Assembly: GCA_016785015.1 (NCBI GenBank)
Contig: JADHTJ010000001.1
Span: 41,028 to 105,027 of the forward strand
Direction of reading: 5' to 3'
DNA length: 64,000 bases
Source of the DNA: Anaerolineales bacterium
GTDB taxonomy: Bacteria > Chloroflexota > Anaerolineae > Anaerolineales > UBA11858
Part shown: piece by piece, positions 32,266 through 39,384 of the stretch
Position numbering within the stretch: the first letter of the stretch is position 1
How the letters are laid out: the number at the start of each line of letters is the position of its first letter
Translations under genes and position numbers: made by a program
Notes under the pieces: model-generated
Databases searched by the model: none
Told to the model about the DNA's origin: nothing
Seen by the model: only the letters and a program-made list of their open reading frames with translations

Positions 32266-32580
32266 TCATTGAGGTAGCCGTACGGCCAGAAACGCAAGCT
32301 GCGTTTTGGCTTCAATGCCGCGCAAAGCACCATCGGGGACGACCACCGTTGCGCCGGCACTGACCCTGAAACTCTGCTCACCAACGATCATCTGACCTGA
32401 CCCCTCTAAAAAGTGGAATATCGCCGGACCCTCGGGGTGGGGCGGCATCCCGCTGCCCGCTGCCAGGCCCGCGATGACCGATTTATAATTTTCTGTTTCG
32501 ACCAGTACCTGAGGCTGCGCGCCTTTCTCAGGATAAACCACGATGTCTTTCCAGTTCGGGAATAGTATATTTTCTGTCAT
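32266..32580 (-). CDS. Small cupin-fold protein
   Basis: A 104-aa single-domain cupin: YKSVIAGLAAGSGMPPHPEGPAIF is the metal-site strand (His in PPHPEG), followed by HFLEGSGQMIVGEQ, FRVSAGATVVVPDGALRG and a final AFLAVRLPQ. Single-domain cupins bind a metal or act as sensors or isomerases; the specific role is not identifiable. The GGAGTTACTTC box precedes the ATG. A palindromic operator with class II spacing lies 65-80 bp upstream, next to the end of a Crp/Fnr gene, so it probably belongs to the same regulon. Confidence 0.88.
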   Translation of the reverse strand: MTENILFPNWKDIVVYPEKGAQPQVLVETENYKSVIAGLAAGSGMPPHPEGPAIFHFLEGSGQMIVGEQSFRVSAGATVVVPDGALRGIEAKTQLAFLAVRLPQ

Positions 32581-32617
32581 GAAGTAACTCCTTTACCGTT
32601 AATTTGAAGATGTGTTC

Positions 32618-32660
32618 ATCTTACCCCCTAACCACTTATATGTCTTCGACTTTTGTCGGA
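32618..32660 (-). promoter_or_regulatory. Crp/Fnr-like promoter of the cupin gene
   Basis: On the minus strand the dyad TCCGACAAAAGTCGAA (32645-32660) is followed, 29 nt from its centre, by TAAGAT (32618-32623). The centre therefore falls near -41.5. The half-site CCGAC/GTCG differs from TTTGC, so a different family member may bind here. Confidence 0.65.
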
Positions 32661-32672
32661 TTCCCTGTTGAG

Positions 32673-33365
32673 TTATTCCCCTAGCATAGCCTTTCTTTGC
32701 AAGCCTGCCCGGTCACGAATGTAGATTTGGTGCCGTTCGATCGTAATCAATCCTTCATCAGCAAGGCCCCGTAAAGCGCGGTTGAGCACATCAGGTACCG
32801 TTCCAAGGCGGGCTGCCATCTCGGCCTGCGTGGACCATCTGCGGCGATTTAAGACATCACTCGTAGAATGTTCCAGGAAGGTGCGCGCCAAGCGCGCTTC
32901 CACGGTCAAAAGGGAGAGATTCTCCACCAGGTCCATGAGATGTTGAACTTGCTCGGCGAGGTTTTGCGTGATGACACGACCGAAAGATGGGTATTTATCC
33001 ATCAGTAGAATTATGGTATCGCTTTGGATAACCCATACTTTTGCGGGTTCCAGGGCTTCTACTGTAGTTTGGTTCAACCCGTCGGTAAAGATTCTTGCCG
33101 TGTTGAAGACTTCCCCTGGTCCCAAGAAACGAAAGATCTGCTCGCGACCAATCGCCGAAATCTTGACTGATTTAAGCCATCCTTCCTGAACGATATAGAC
33201 ACCGCTGTTAAGTTCGCCTTCCAGATAGACAACCCGTCCCGCATCGTAATATCGCTGCGTAGCAGCTTGGGCGAGAGCATCTAATATTAACGCATCTAAA
33301 TCAGCAAATGCAGGTATCGTCGATAAAACTTCAATAACTTTAGATTTTGTATCTGACCTGGGCAT
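32673..33365 (-). CDS. Crp/Fnr-family regulator 1
   Basis: A 230-aa activator-type regulator. Residues 20-130 form the cyclic-nucleotide-binding-like beta roll (YYDAGRVVYLEGELNSGVY, REQIFRFLGPGEVF). The long dimer helix follows (ITQNLAEQVQHLMDLVENLS), then the winged HTH near 165-220 (STQAEMAARLGTVPDVLNRALRGLADEGLI). No FNR-type cysteine cluster is visible at the N-terminus, so an Fe-S O2 sensor is unlikely. It could sense haem-NO, redox or a small molecule, like DNR/NnrR relatives. Its gene ends just beside the cupin promoter. Confidence 0.93.
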   Translation of the reverse strand: MPRSDTKSKVIEVLSTIPAFADLDALILDALAQAATQRYYDAGRVVYLEGELNSGVYIVQEGWLKSVKISAIGREQIFRFLGPGEVFNTARIFTDGLNQTTVEALEPAKVWVIQSDTIILLMDKYPSFGRVITQNLAEQVQHLMDLVENLSLLTVEARLARTFLEHSTSDVLNRRRWSTQAEMAARLGTVPDVLNRALRGLADEGLITIERHQIYIRDRAGLQRKAMLGE

Positions 33366-33496
33366 GTTTTTCTATCCGGCTAATCCGACCTGGAGCTATT
33401 AACCTGGAATTGTTATAACACAGCTTCGAAAAGCTAGCTGTACGTATCTTGACGGGTCTCTAGGAATCGCCGTGGTAAGGGCCCTTGGTAAGGGGC

Positions 33497-33547
33497 CACA
33501 TTTGGGTGTAGGGGGCGTGCGGAGCACACCCCCTACACCCAAATGTG
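33497..33547. repeat. Long hairpin CACATTTGGGTGTAGGGGG
   Basis: CACATTTGGGTGTAGGGGG and CCCCCTACACCCAAATGTG are perfect 19-nt arms around GTGCGGAGCAC-type loop sequence. Weaker pairing continues outside (GTGGTAAGGG region against CTCTCACGG). It lies in the 250-bp spacer between the 76-aa gene and regulator 1, which holds no gene. Confidence 0.75.
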
Positions 33548-33614
33548 AGGTCTCTCACGGTAATTCCCATAGAACCATCTTGACATTGTCCCATTTCGGA
33601 AACTTTTGGATTTT

Positions 33615-33845
33615 TTATCGACGTTTGCGCTGGCCTTTGACAATATAAGGTATCAGGAATAGATAAACCCCAGTGATCGCCAGGATGAAAATCAACAATT
33701 GTTGTACCATCTCAAATTGAGCGGGTGCGGTGAAATATGCACCTTTAGTGAGCCTGATAAATATCATGAGGGGTATGCTTAGAAAAGTGGGTACTGATAG
33801 CCAGCGGTGAATTTTTCGCAGCCATTTGTTCAAGAATTTTGTCAT
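33615..33845 (-). CDS. Small two-helix membrane protein, PepSY-TM-like
   Basis: A 76-aa protein with two predicted helices (about 17-32 and 45-66) and the opening KWLRKIHRWLSVPTFLSIPLMI, which resembles the first helix region of PepSY-associated membrane proteins (WxRxxHRWL pattern). The C-terminus is very basic (KGQRKRR). The GGAGCTAAGC box supports the start. The function is unknown; similar short proteins accompany haem or electron-transfer proteins in other bacteria, but this is only suggestive. Confidence 0.7.
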   Translation of the reverse strand: MTKFLNKWLRKIHRWLSVPTFLSIPLMIFIRLTKGAYFTAPAQFEMVQQLLIFILAITGVYLFLIPYIVKGQRKRR

Positions 33846-33900
33846 TGCTTAGCTCCATATGGAAATTATTCGAGTGTATTTCTAACGAGTGGAAGCTTTT

Positions 33901-33955
33901 CGGAGAAAGGGATGTGCGGGGGGGGGGGGAGCACTCCTGCACATCCCTTTCTCCG
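33901..33955. repeat. Hairpin with 12-G homopolymer
   Basis: CGGAGAAAGGGATGTGC and GCACATCCCTTTCTCCG are perfect 17-nt arms. The loop begins with an uninterrupted run of 12 G (33918-33929). It lies between the 76-aa gene and the lipoprotein at 34007. Confidence 0.75.
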
Positions 33956-34006
33956 GACTCTCTTAAACTGAAATGAAACGCACCCAAACTATTCTTGTAA
34001 ACCTAC

Positions 34007-34390
34007 CTATTTATGGCAGGAACATCCTTCATAGTATGCTTTATCGTTGTGCGCTTCCACGTAAACAACCGCACCGTCATCAATATCGAGATTGCAATCC
34101 TGGAAGAAAAAGGCCTCAGTCTCCCATGCCGCGATTTGGATATCGCAAGTCACGTAAACCGTTCCGCTCCAGGTGTCATTACAGACTGGGCCAGTGATGA
34201 CTCGATCGACCTGGGTTTCTTTACCCTTGATCTCGATCCAGGTTGGTGAGGAGTCCGCCTCAAGATCTGCTGCCGAAGTGATCTGCGTAAAGAGCGCAGG
34301 GTCATCCAGATAAGAGATACGTTCTGGAGGGCATTCTGCTTTACAGGCTGACAAAAGCAATGCCAGGAAAACCAACAGATAAGTTCTCAT
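34007..34390 (-). CDS. Small Cys-rich lipoprotein, paralogue 3 (CxCH family)
   Basis: A 127-aa lipoprotein with lipobox LLLSACKAEC. It shares the family core: WIEIKGKETQVDRVITGPVC, NDTWSGTVYVTCDIQIAAWE, FFQDCNLDIDDGAVVYVEAH and the terminal YYEGCSCHK. It is shorter at the end than the other two. The ATG at 34390 is chosen for its GAGGAAGG box over the track start five codons earlier. No operator like those at 30547 and 31539 was found upstream. The function is unknown. Confidence 0.82.
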   Translation of the reverse strand: MRTYLLVFLALLLSACKAECPPERISYLDDPALFTQITSAADLEADSSPTWIEIKGKETQVDRVITGPVCNDTWSGTVYVTCDIQIAAWETEAFFFQDCNLDIDDGAVVYVEAHNDKAYYEGCSCHK

Positions 34391-34583
34391 CGAAACCTTC
34401 CTCATTCATAAATTAGAAAAATGCTCTAGCCGACAGGAGATATTATTAAAATGACTTGGCAAGAGTACCATTTAGGTAAGTGACAAATGAAATTCTTTAC
34501 ATCGTTCTGATACGGTGCAAAAATCCTGTTTGGTTGGCCGGCCCCCCGCCCGTGGCGCGACTTGTTTGGATTAGAGTTTGTAC

Positions 34584-34624
34584 AAAACAGGAGCCAAAGA
34601 TTGATTCTCTCCAGCTCCTGTTTT
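34584..34624. terminator. Bidirectional AAAACAGGAGC hairpin
   Basis: AAAACAGGAGC / GCTCCTGTTTT arms enclose 19 nt. It lies 29 nt after the stop of the minus-strand gene at 34653 and can terminate it. Confidence 0.8.
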
Positions 34625-34652
34625 ATGATAGCAATATCTATACCATGTGCAA

Positions 34653-35507
34653 TTATTCCGCTGGGCCTGTTTCTGTTTCGCCGAGCAAGGCTTTCCTGGA
34701 AGCTGGAATGGTGAGAGAGACGATCAATCCCGCGCCCAACAGGGTCGCCACGATGAAATCAGAGGTGTTCATCCGGATAAAATGAGTCGGCAGATTGGCC
34801 ACTACGACAACGGAACCGGCGATCACACCCAACCACCAGCCAGACTCTTTGCGGGCGGCCAGCAAGGGTATAGCAATGATGCACAAGATCATAGCGATGA
34901 AGTTCATCGGTGCTTCCACCCCGTAGATGGCATGATCTAAATCAGTAAATAGGGGGCTCTCCGGGCGGTCCAGGATGCCCTTGAAACCGTGCATGGTCAG
35001 AACGTTGATATGGCCAGCCACGACGCCCAGGAAGGTGAAAGCGAAGAAGCGCGAGACTTTTTCGCCGCGCTCACCTTTCTTGAGCAGCAAGATTGTCCAA
35101 TAGGCTGCCAGCCCAACGAGTAGAATGATTACCGTCGGAGGAGGGCTGCCGATATGAACAATATACGGCAAAATTTCAATGACGGCAAAAATCGTGGGAA
35201 ACGAGATGCAGCTCAAAGCCACTGGCCAGGCCCAAGAATATCCTTTCCAAAGTGGGTAGACTGTCACAAGCAGCGTAGCGCTGGCAGCCACTGTAATCCC
35301 TAGCATGGCGACGAACCAGATCGCCAGCATCATGGGGGCCATTTCGAAATGTGGGTCTTCCACCATCAGGCGGACCAGCTTCCCCGCGAGGGTGTTGAAT
35401 GTGTTGCGGGCCAAGATCGGCACAACGAAGATGCCGAACAACCCAAACACCGCCGCTACAATGACGGCTGCCTTACGAGCCTTGGGTGTGAAATCAATTT
35501 CGTTCAT
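34653..35507 (-). CDS. Hypothetical seven/eight-helix membrane protein next to Crp/Fnr pair
   Basis: A 284-aa polytopic protein; the true start is ATG 35507 (AGGAGAATGTAAA box), so the first 56 codons of the track ORF are rejected. About eight helices are predicted, with loops containing PHFEMAPMM and FTDLDHAIYGVEAPM and a VVAGHINVLTMHG helix with two histidines. No known family is recognised. It is transcribed divergently from a tandem pair of Crp/Fnr regulators, and a palindrome in the shared promoter region has class II spacing to its -10, so it is a likely direct target. Confidence 0.78.
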   Translation of the reverse strand: MNEIDFTPKARKAAVIVAAVFGLFGIFVVPILARNTFNTLAGKLVRLMVEDPHFEMAPMMLAIWFVAMLGITVAASATLLVTVYPLWKGYSWAWPVALSCISFPTIFAVIEILPYIVHIGSPPPTVIILLVGLAAYWTILLLKKGERGEKVSRFFAFTFLGVVAGHINVLTMHGFKGILDRPESPLFTDLDHAIYGVEAPMNFIAMILCIIAIPLLAARKESGWWLGVIAGSVVVVANLPTHFIRMNTSDFIVATLLGAGLIVSLTIPASRKALLGETETGPAE

Positions 35508-35553
35508 TTTACATTCTCCTTTTGTGATTGTGATAAGATTAACGAGCGCATTC

Positions 35554-35596
35554 AGCATACCCAGGTTTTTCAATTGAGTCTTTTCCCTAAGGAAAG
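35554..35596 (-). promoter_or_regulatory. Crp/Fnr-like promoter of the 284-aa membrane protein
   Basis: The dyad TTTTCCCTAAGGAAAG (35581-35596) is centred 29 nt from TATGCT (35554-35559) on the minus strand, so it sits at about -41.5. The same site ends 15 bp before the ATG of regulator 2 on the plus strand, where it would block transcription or translation of that gene. This suggests autoregulation combined with activation of the divergent gene. Confidence 0.65.
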
Positions 35597-35610
35597 TTGA
35601 ACTCATTTTC

Positions 35611-36300
35611 ATGCCGAAAACCAAGACATCGCTTTCAGATATCCTGCCCCAAATTCCAGTATTTTCGAAACTCACCCAACGCCAACGCGCTGATAGTAGC
35701 GATTTGGCTTTATGGAAATGGTATGCTGAAGGCGAGTTTCTGGCTCACCAGGGGGATGTTTGGCCTTACATCTTGATTCTCGCCGAGGGGTTGATCAATG
35801 TACACAAACTCTCACCAGAGGGGCGCAGTTTGGGAGCCTGGAGAATAGGCGGGGGAGAAGTATTTTGGAGTCCGTCTGTTTTTGATGATGGGCCGCTGCC
35901 AGCTACCTTAGAGGTGCGCCAACCTAGTCAAGTTTATCTTTGGCACTGGGAGCAGCTACTGCCCATTGTGCGCCTCAACCCCGAGGCAATATGGGAGCTT
36001 TGCGAGCTACTAACCCAGCGCATCCGCCAGGCCAGTGAAATGGTCGAAGACCTGGCATTTCAACCGGTAGCCAACCGTTTGGCACGCTTACTGATGAAGC
36101 AGTACGAAGAAACCGCCGATATTCATATGAGCCGCAGCTTGACCTTGGATGAAATGGCTACTATGATTGGCACTACACCGGTGATGGTTTGTAAGATCCT
36201 CTCCAAATTTACTGGCGAGGGCATCATCAATGTCAGCCGTACGGAATTTGAGATCATCGAATACAAGAAGCTAGAGCAAATGGCCAAACCATGCAACTAA
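35611..36300 (+). CDS. Crp/Fnr-family regulator 2
   Basis: A 229-aa regulator with an N-terminal beta roll (AEGEFLAHQGDVWPYILILAEG) and a C-terminal winged HTH (RSLTLDEMATMIGTTPVMVCKILSKFTGEGII). The aromatic HQGDVWPYI motif is shared with regulator 3 and differs from regulator 1, so 2 and 3 are sister paralogues. There are no Fe-S cysteines at the N-terminus. It overlaps regulator 3 by 10 bp. The shared upstream palindrome at 35581-35596 suggests autoregulation. Confidence 0.93.
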   Translation: MPKTKTSLSDILPQIPVFSKLTQRQRADSSDLALWKWYAEGEFLAHQGDVWPYILILAEGLINVHKLSPEGRSLGAWRIGGGEVFWSPSVFDDGPLPATLEVRQPSQVYLWHWEQLLPIVRLNPEAIWELCELLTQRIRQASEMVEDLAFQPVANRLARLLMKQYEETADIHMSRSLTLDEMATMIGTTPVMVCKILSKFTGEGIINVSRTEFEIIEYKKLEQMAKPCN

Positions 36301-36962
36301 TCGAGCTGTTATCCCAAAACCCCATCTTTGCCAACCTTAGCAGTCAGGACCAAGAATCTCTCGCGAAATCAGCTATCACCCGCAATTACCAGAAAGGTGA
36401 ATGGATTTCCCATCTGGGTGATGTCTGGCCTTATATCTTTGTAGTAGAAGAGGGGTGCGTTACACCGCTCAAAGAGTCTTCTGAGCGCAGCTTAATTGTA
36501 GTTGAATTAGGAGTGGGTGAAGTGTTCTGGGGGTTGAGTTTCTTTCTGGAAGCAGCACTGATGCCGGTAGCATTAGTCGCCAAGGATGTCTGCCGCATCT
36601 CCATGTGGCCGATCGATCATATCAAACCGCTTTTGCTGAAAAATGGGCAAATGTCCTGGGAACTAACGCGCCTGATGGTGCAGCGCATGCAATATGCCAG
36701 CGATATCCTTGACGAATTCGCCTTCCAACCCGTAACTGGCCGCCTGGCGCGCCTGTTATTAGAGCATTTTGATGATGCCGTGGGGGATTACGTAGCCCGC
36801 GATATGACCCTGGACGAAATGGCAGCGCGCATTGGCACCACACGTGAGATGGTCTGCCGACAGCTATATAAATTTGCTGATCAGGGGACTATTCAGATCA
36901 ACCGCACGGAGTTTATGATCTCAGACCAGGAACGTTTGGAGAATATCGCTGGGAAAATATAG
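36291..36962 (+). CDS. Crp/Fnr-family regulator 3
   Basis: A 223-aa sister paralogue of regulator 2 (WISHLGDVWPYIFVVEEG in the beta roll; DMTLDEMAARIGTTREMVCRQLYKFADQG in the HTH). The recognition helix REMVCRQL has the E..R arrangement that reads TTGA-like half-sites in Fnr relatives, with Cys in place of the usual Ser. Its ATG overlaps the stop of regulator 2 (ATGCAACTAA), so the two are made together and may form heterodimers. Confidence 0.93.
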   Translation: MQLIELLSQNPIFANLSSQDQESLAKSAITRNYQKGEWISHLGDVWPYIFVVEEGCVTPLKESSERSLIVVELGVGEVFWGLSFFLEAALMPVALVAKDVCRISMWPIDHIKPLLLKNGQMSWELTRLMVQRMQYASDILDEFAFQPVTGRLARLLLEHFDDAVGDYVARDMTLDEMAARIGTTREMVCRQLYKFADQGTIQINRTEFMISDQERLENIAGKI

Positions 36963-37047
36963 CCCCCTGATTCGCCCTGAATAATTTTGTTTAGGTATTT
37001 GCTTTATTCTTCCCCCATCTCCCCGTCCCCTCTGGAATGGGGGGGGT

Positions 37048-37099
37048 GTAAAAAATAGGTGTGTGTGGCGCACGGCGCCAGCACACACCTATTTTTTAC
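37048..37099. repeat. Long hairpin GTAAAAAATAGGTGTGTG
   Basis: GTAAAAAATAGGTGTGTG pairs with CACACACCTATTTTTTAC around a GGCGCACGGCGCC tip. It stands between the converging regulator 3 and opine-dehydrogenase-like genes and probably terminates both. It is related in design to the hairpin at 32173-32227. Confidence 0.75.
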
Positions 37100-38216
37100 T
37101 ATTTCCCCTCACCCCATTGCTAACAAAATCCAAGATTTCTTGCACAGAAAAGCCCCCCAGCCCTAAAGATTCGACCGTGCGTCCGGTTTGGCGATAATCC
37201 GTCTGATTTACCACACTGGAGAGGGTGATAATGGCATCCATCGTGGGGGTTGGCACACCCGCCAATCTTCCGAAAGAAGCCAGCGGAACTAAACCGAAAG
37301 GCACATCCTCGGTCAGCAGTCGGCTGTTTGTGGAATGTGGGCCTTTGGCGTGCCCATGAATGGGGGAATCCCTGAACATCTCATGCAGGTTATCGCCGGA
37401 CATGCCCTGATGCCCGTAGTATTTATCTAATTCTTCAAGAATTGAAGTTGCTGGGATAGCATAGGCTTTGGCAATGGCCAAACGTTCTTCGTCAAGCCTA
37501 TCGCCAATTCTCCCTGTCCCCGGTGTGTACCCATCCGGGTAAAAATGCCATACTTTCTGATCAGGGTTTTCCGTAAATCCCAAGTTCATCAAAACCCCTG
37601 GGGGATGAACAACGTGATTGAGATTGTTGAAACTGGTTTCTAAAACATTGCCCACTGGAGAGAACTGGGGGAAAATGGGCGTAAGTTGATCAATGACCCT
37701 TTGCGTATGATGAACTGGCAGCGCCGCCAGGGGCAGATGTTTCTTAAACCCACGCGCCCAGACTCCATTGCCATTTTCTTTTTTTACGGCATACATCAAA
37801 GATGTGGTCTCAGCCAGAATGACTTCATCTGAGCCGCCATGTTTGAGTAGTTCTTGGCGAAACTCTAGAGCACCACAAACGCAGCCCGGAACCAGCACCA
37901 CAGTTTGACCTTTCCCTAAAAATGGCACGCAGGCGCGGGCGATGGGTTTGTGTCCTTGGGCAGTTGTGATCACCAAAATGATTTCGGCGCCCATTAATGC
38001 AGTCCCAATATCAGTGGTTACCAACGCTGGTTGTGCGAAGCCTTCCCCGGCAACACCGCGCAAGGCAATGCCCCCCTTTTTGAGCACAGGCTCGATGTTA
38101 TCCGCAAATTCAGGGCTTTCATAAAGGCGGACTTCATATCCGCGTAAGGTCAGATCGGCGGCAGTGCAAAAACCACCATTGCCTGCGCCGATAATCGTAA
38201 AGACCGGTTTATCCAT
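37089..38216 (-). CDS. Opine/octopine-dehydrogenase-family oxidoreductase 1
   Basis: A 375-aa NAD(P)-dependent enzyme of the octopine/nopaline dehydrogenase family. The N-terminal Rossmann motif is TIIGAGNGGFCTAADLTLRG; the C-terminal helical domain contains NNLNHVVHPPGVLMNLG, with the catalytic-region His that binds the keto acid, and GPHSTNSRLLTEDVPFGLVP. Relatives reductively condense an amino acid with an alpha-keto acid. The ATG at 38216 overlaps the stop of the upstream paralogue. It probably works with that paralogue and the downstream-lying epimerase on an unusual N-substituted amino acid; this is inference. Confidence 0.9.
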   Translation of the reverse strand: MDKPVFTIIGAGNGGFCTAADLTLRGYEVRLYESPEFADNIEPVLKKGGIALRGVAGEGFAQPALVTTDIGTALMGAEIILVITTAQGHKPIARACVPFLGKGQTVVLVPGCVCGALEFRQELLKHGGSDEVILAETTSLMYAVKKENGNGVWARGFKKHLPLAALPVHHTQRVIDQLTPIFPQFSPVGNVLETSFNNLNHVVHPPGVLMNLGFTENPDQKVWHFYPDGYTPGTGRIGDRLDEERLAIAKAYAIPATSILEELDKYYGHQGMSGDNLHEMFRDSPIHGHAKGPHSTNSRLLTEDVPFGLVPLASFGRLAGVPTPTMDAIITLSSVVNQTDYRQTGRTVESLGLGGFSVQEILDFVSNGVRGNSKK

Positions 38217-39375
38217 AATCAATGCTAACTCCAGTGTTGGCCAGGGAATCTCTTATTTCTAAAGCCATTTTTTTGACAGTCCGTCCGGAAAGGCGGAAAT
38301 CTTCATCTAACAAATCACAAGCTTCATCAACAAACATCGAAACGGTTGGACAGGGCACACCGAGAAGTTTTGCCAGTCCTTCCAGGGGTACCATACCATA
38401 AGGAATATCTTCCTCGATGAGACGAACATGGGTGGTTGTGGGGCCGGGCACTGCTTCGAGGTGAATTTGTCCGCTACGAGAGCGCATGCGCGAGCGGAAC
38501 CACTCATAAAGATTGGTCACTTCTACGCCCTCGAATGGTGGGTAGGCGTTTACCAGGAATTTATACAAAGGCATCATCTCCACATTGCAAGCATGGGCGA
38601 TTGCAATGCGTTCTTGATCGACGATCTCCATCAGTTCACCCACTTCAGGCGTTATACCTTCTGCGTACAGTGCCCAGGCTTTTCTACCACGCACTTTGTC
38701 CAAATTGCGCAATACTACCACAGGATGCACAACCATGTTAGCGCCGGAAAGGCCCGTATAGAGCACATCCGGGAACAGGTTGATGTGCGGATAAACCTTG
38801 TATAACCAGCGCCTGAATTCACCCGGCAGCTTGTCAGAGGGAGAAAAAGACGCATCCAATGCTCCCTTTACACCGCGCACCCATACGCGACCTTGCACCT
38901 CTTTATCCAATTTAGTGGCGTAAGGCAAGATATTAAATTCACCAACGATGGGTAATTCGGTGCAGCCACCCGCGCGCAAAGAAGCCTGCATTTCCCAGGT
39001 CGATCCCAGGGTACCAGAGCCAATCATCATGATTTGGCTGGGTTTGATATGCTCAGCGATGGCTAGCCCAAGATGGTCAATAGCCGGTTGAGTGCCCGCC
39101 ATTATGATCAGATCAACACCCTGAATAGCTTCCACGGGGTCATTTGTGACCACGGCTAATGGATATTCCCGCCCCTCGTCTCCGCCAATTTCACCGCGGG
39201 CGAAGATGCGGTTCTGATTTTCTCGGATAGGGTCCAGACGATAGGAACTGCGGTTATAGAGGGAAACCCACTCAACGTCACCTTTTTCTAAGAAATGGGC
39301 TGCAAAAGTAATACCGCCGTTGCCGGCACTCAACACCGCTACTCTTTTAATCTCACCATGCGCTGTTTTCTCCAT
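38209..39375 (-). CDS. Opine/octopine-dehydrogenase-family oxidoreductase 2
   Basis: A 388-aa paralogue of the previous protein. The N-terminal motif is AVLSAGNGGITFAAHFLEKG; the C-terminal domain has SGANMVVHPVVVLRNLDKVR and GPTTTHVRLIEEDIPYGMVPLEGLAKLLG. The first glycine of the GxGxxG motif is Ser here (S-A-G-N-G-G), so cofactor binding may differ. An AGGAGTAAGTC box precedes the ATG. It lies 10 bp after the MLE-type epimerase gene in transcription order. The two dehydrogenases may form a heteromer or act on different substrates. Confidence 0.9.
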   Translation of the reverse strand: MEKTAHGEIKRVAVLSAGNGGITFAAHFLEKGDVEWVSLYNRSSYRLDPIRENQNRIFARGEIGGDEGREYPLAVVTNDPVEAIQGVDLIIMAGTQPAIDHLGLAIAEHIKPSQIMMIGSGTLGSTWEMQASLRAGGCTELPIVGEFNILPYATKLDKEVQGRVWVRGVKGALDASFSPSDKLPGEFRRWLYKVYPHINLFPDVLYTGLSGANMVVHPVVVLRNLDKVRGRKAWALYAEGITPEVGELMEIVDQERIAIAHACNVEMMPLYKFLVNAYPPFEGVEVTNLYEWFRSRMRSRSGQIHLEAVPGPTTTHVRLIEEDIPYGMVPLEGLAKLLGVPCPTVSMFVDEACDLLDEDFRLSGRTVKKMALEIRDSLANTGVSIDYG

Positions 39376-39384
39376 GACTTACTC

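Noticed and set aside
34407-34500. Crp/Fnr-type promoter before lipoprotein paralogue 3
   Set aside because: A weak TGGCA..TACCA dyad exists at 34456-34471, but no -10 hexamer lies at the 29-nt spacing.
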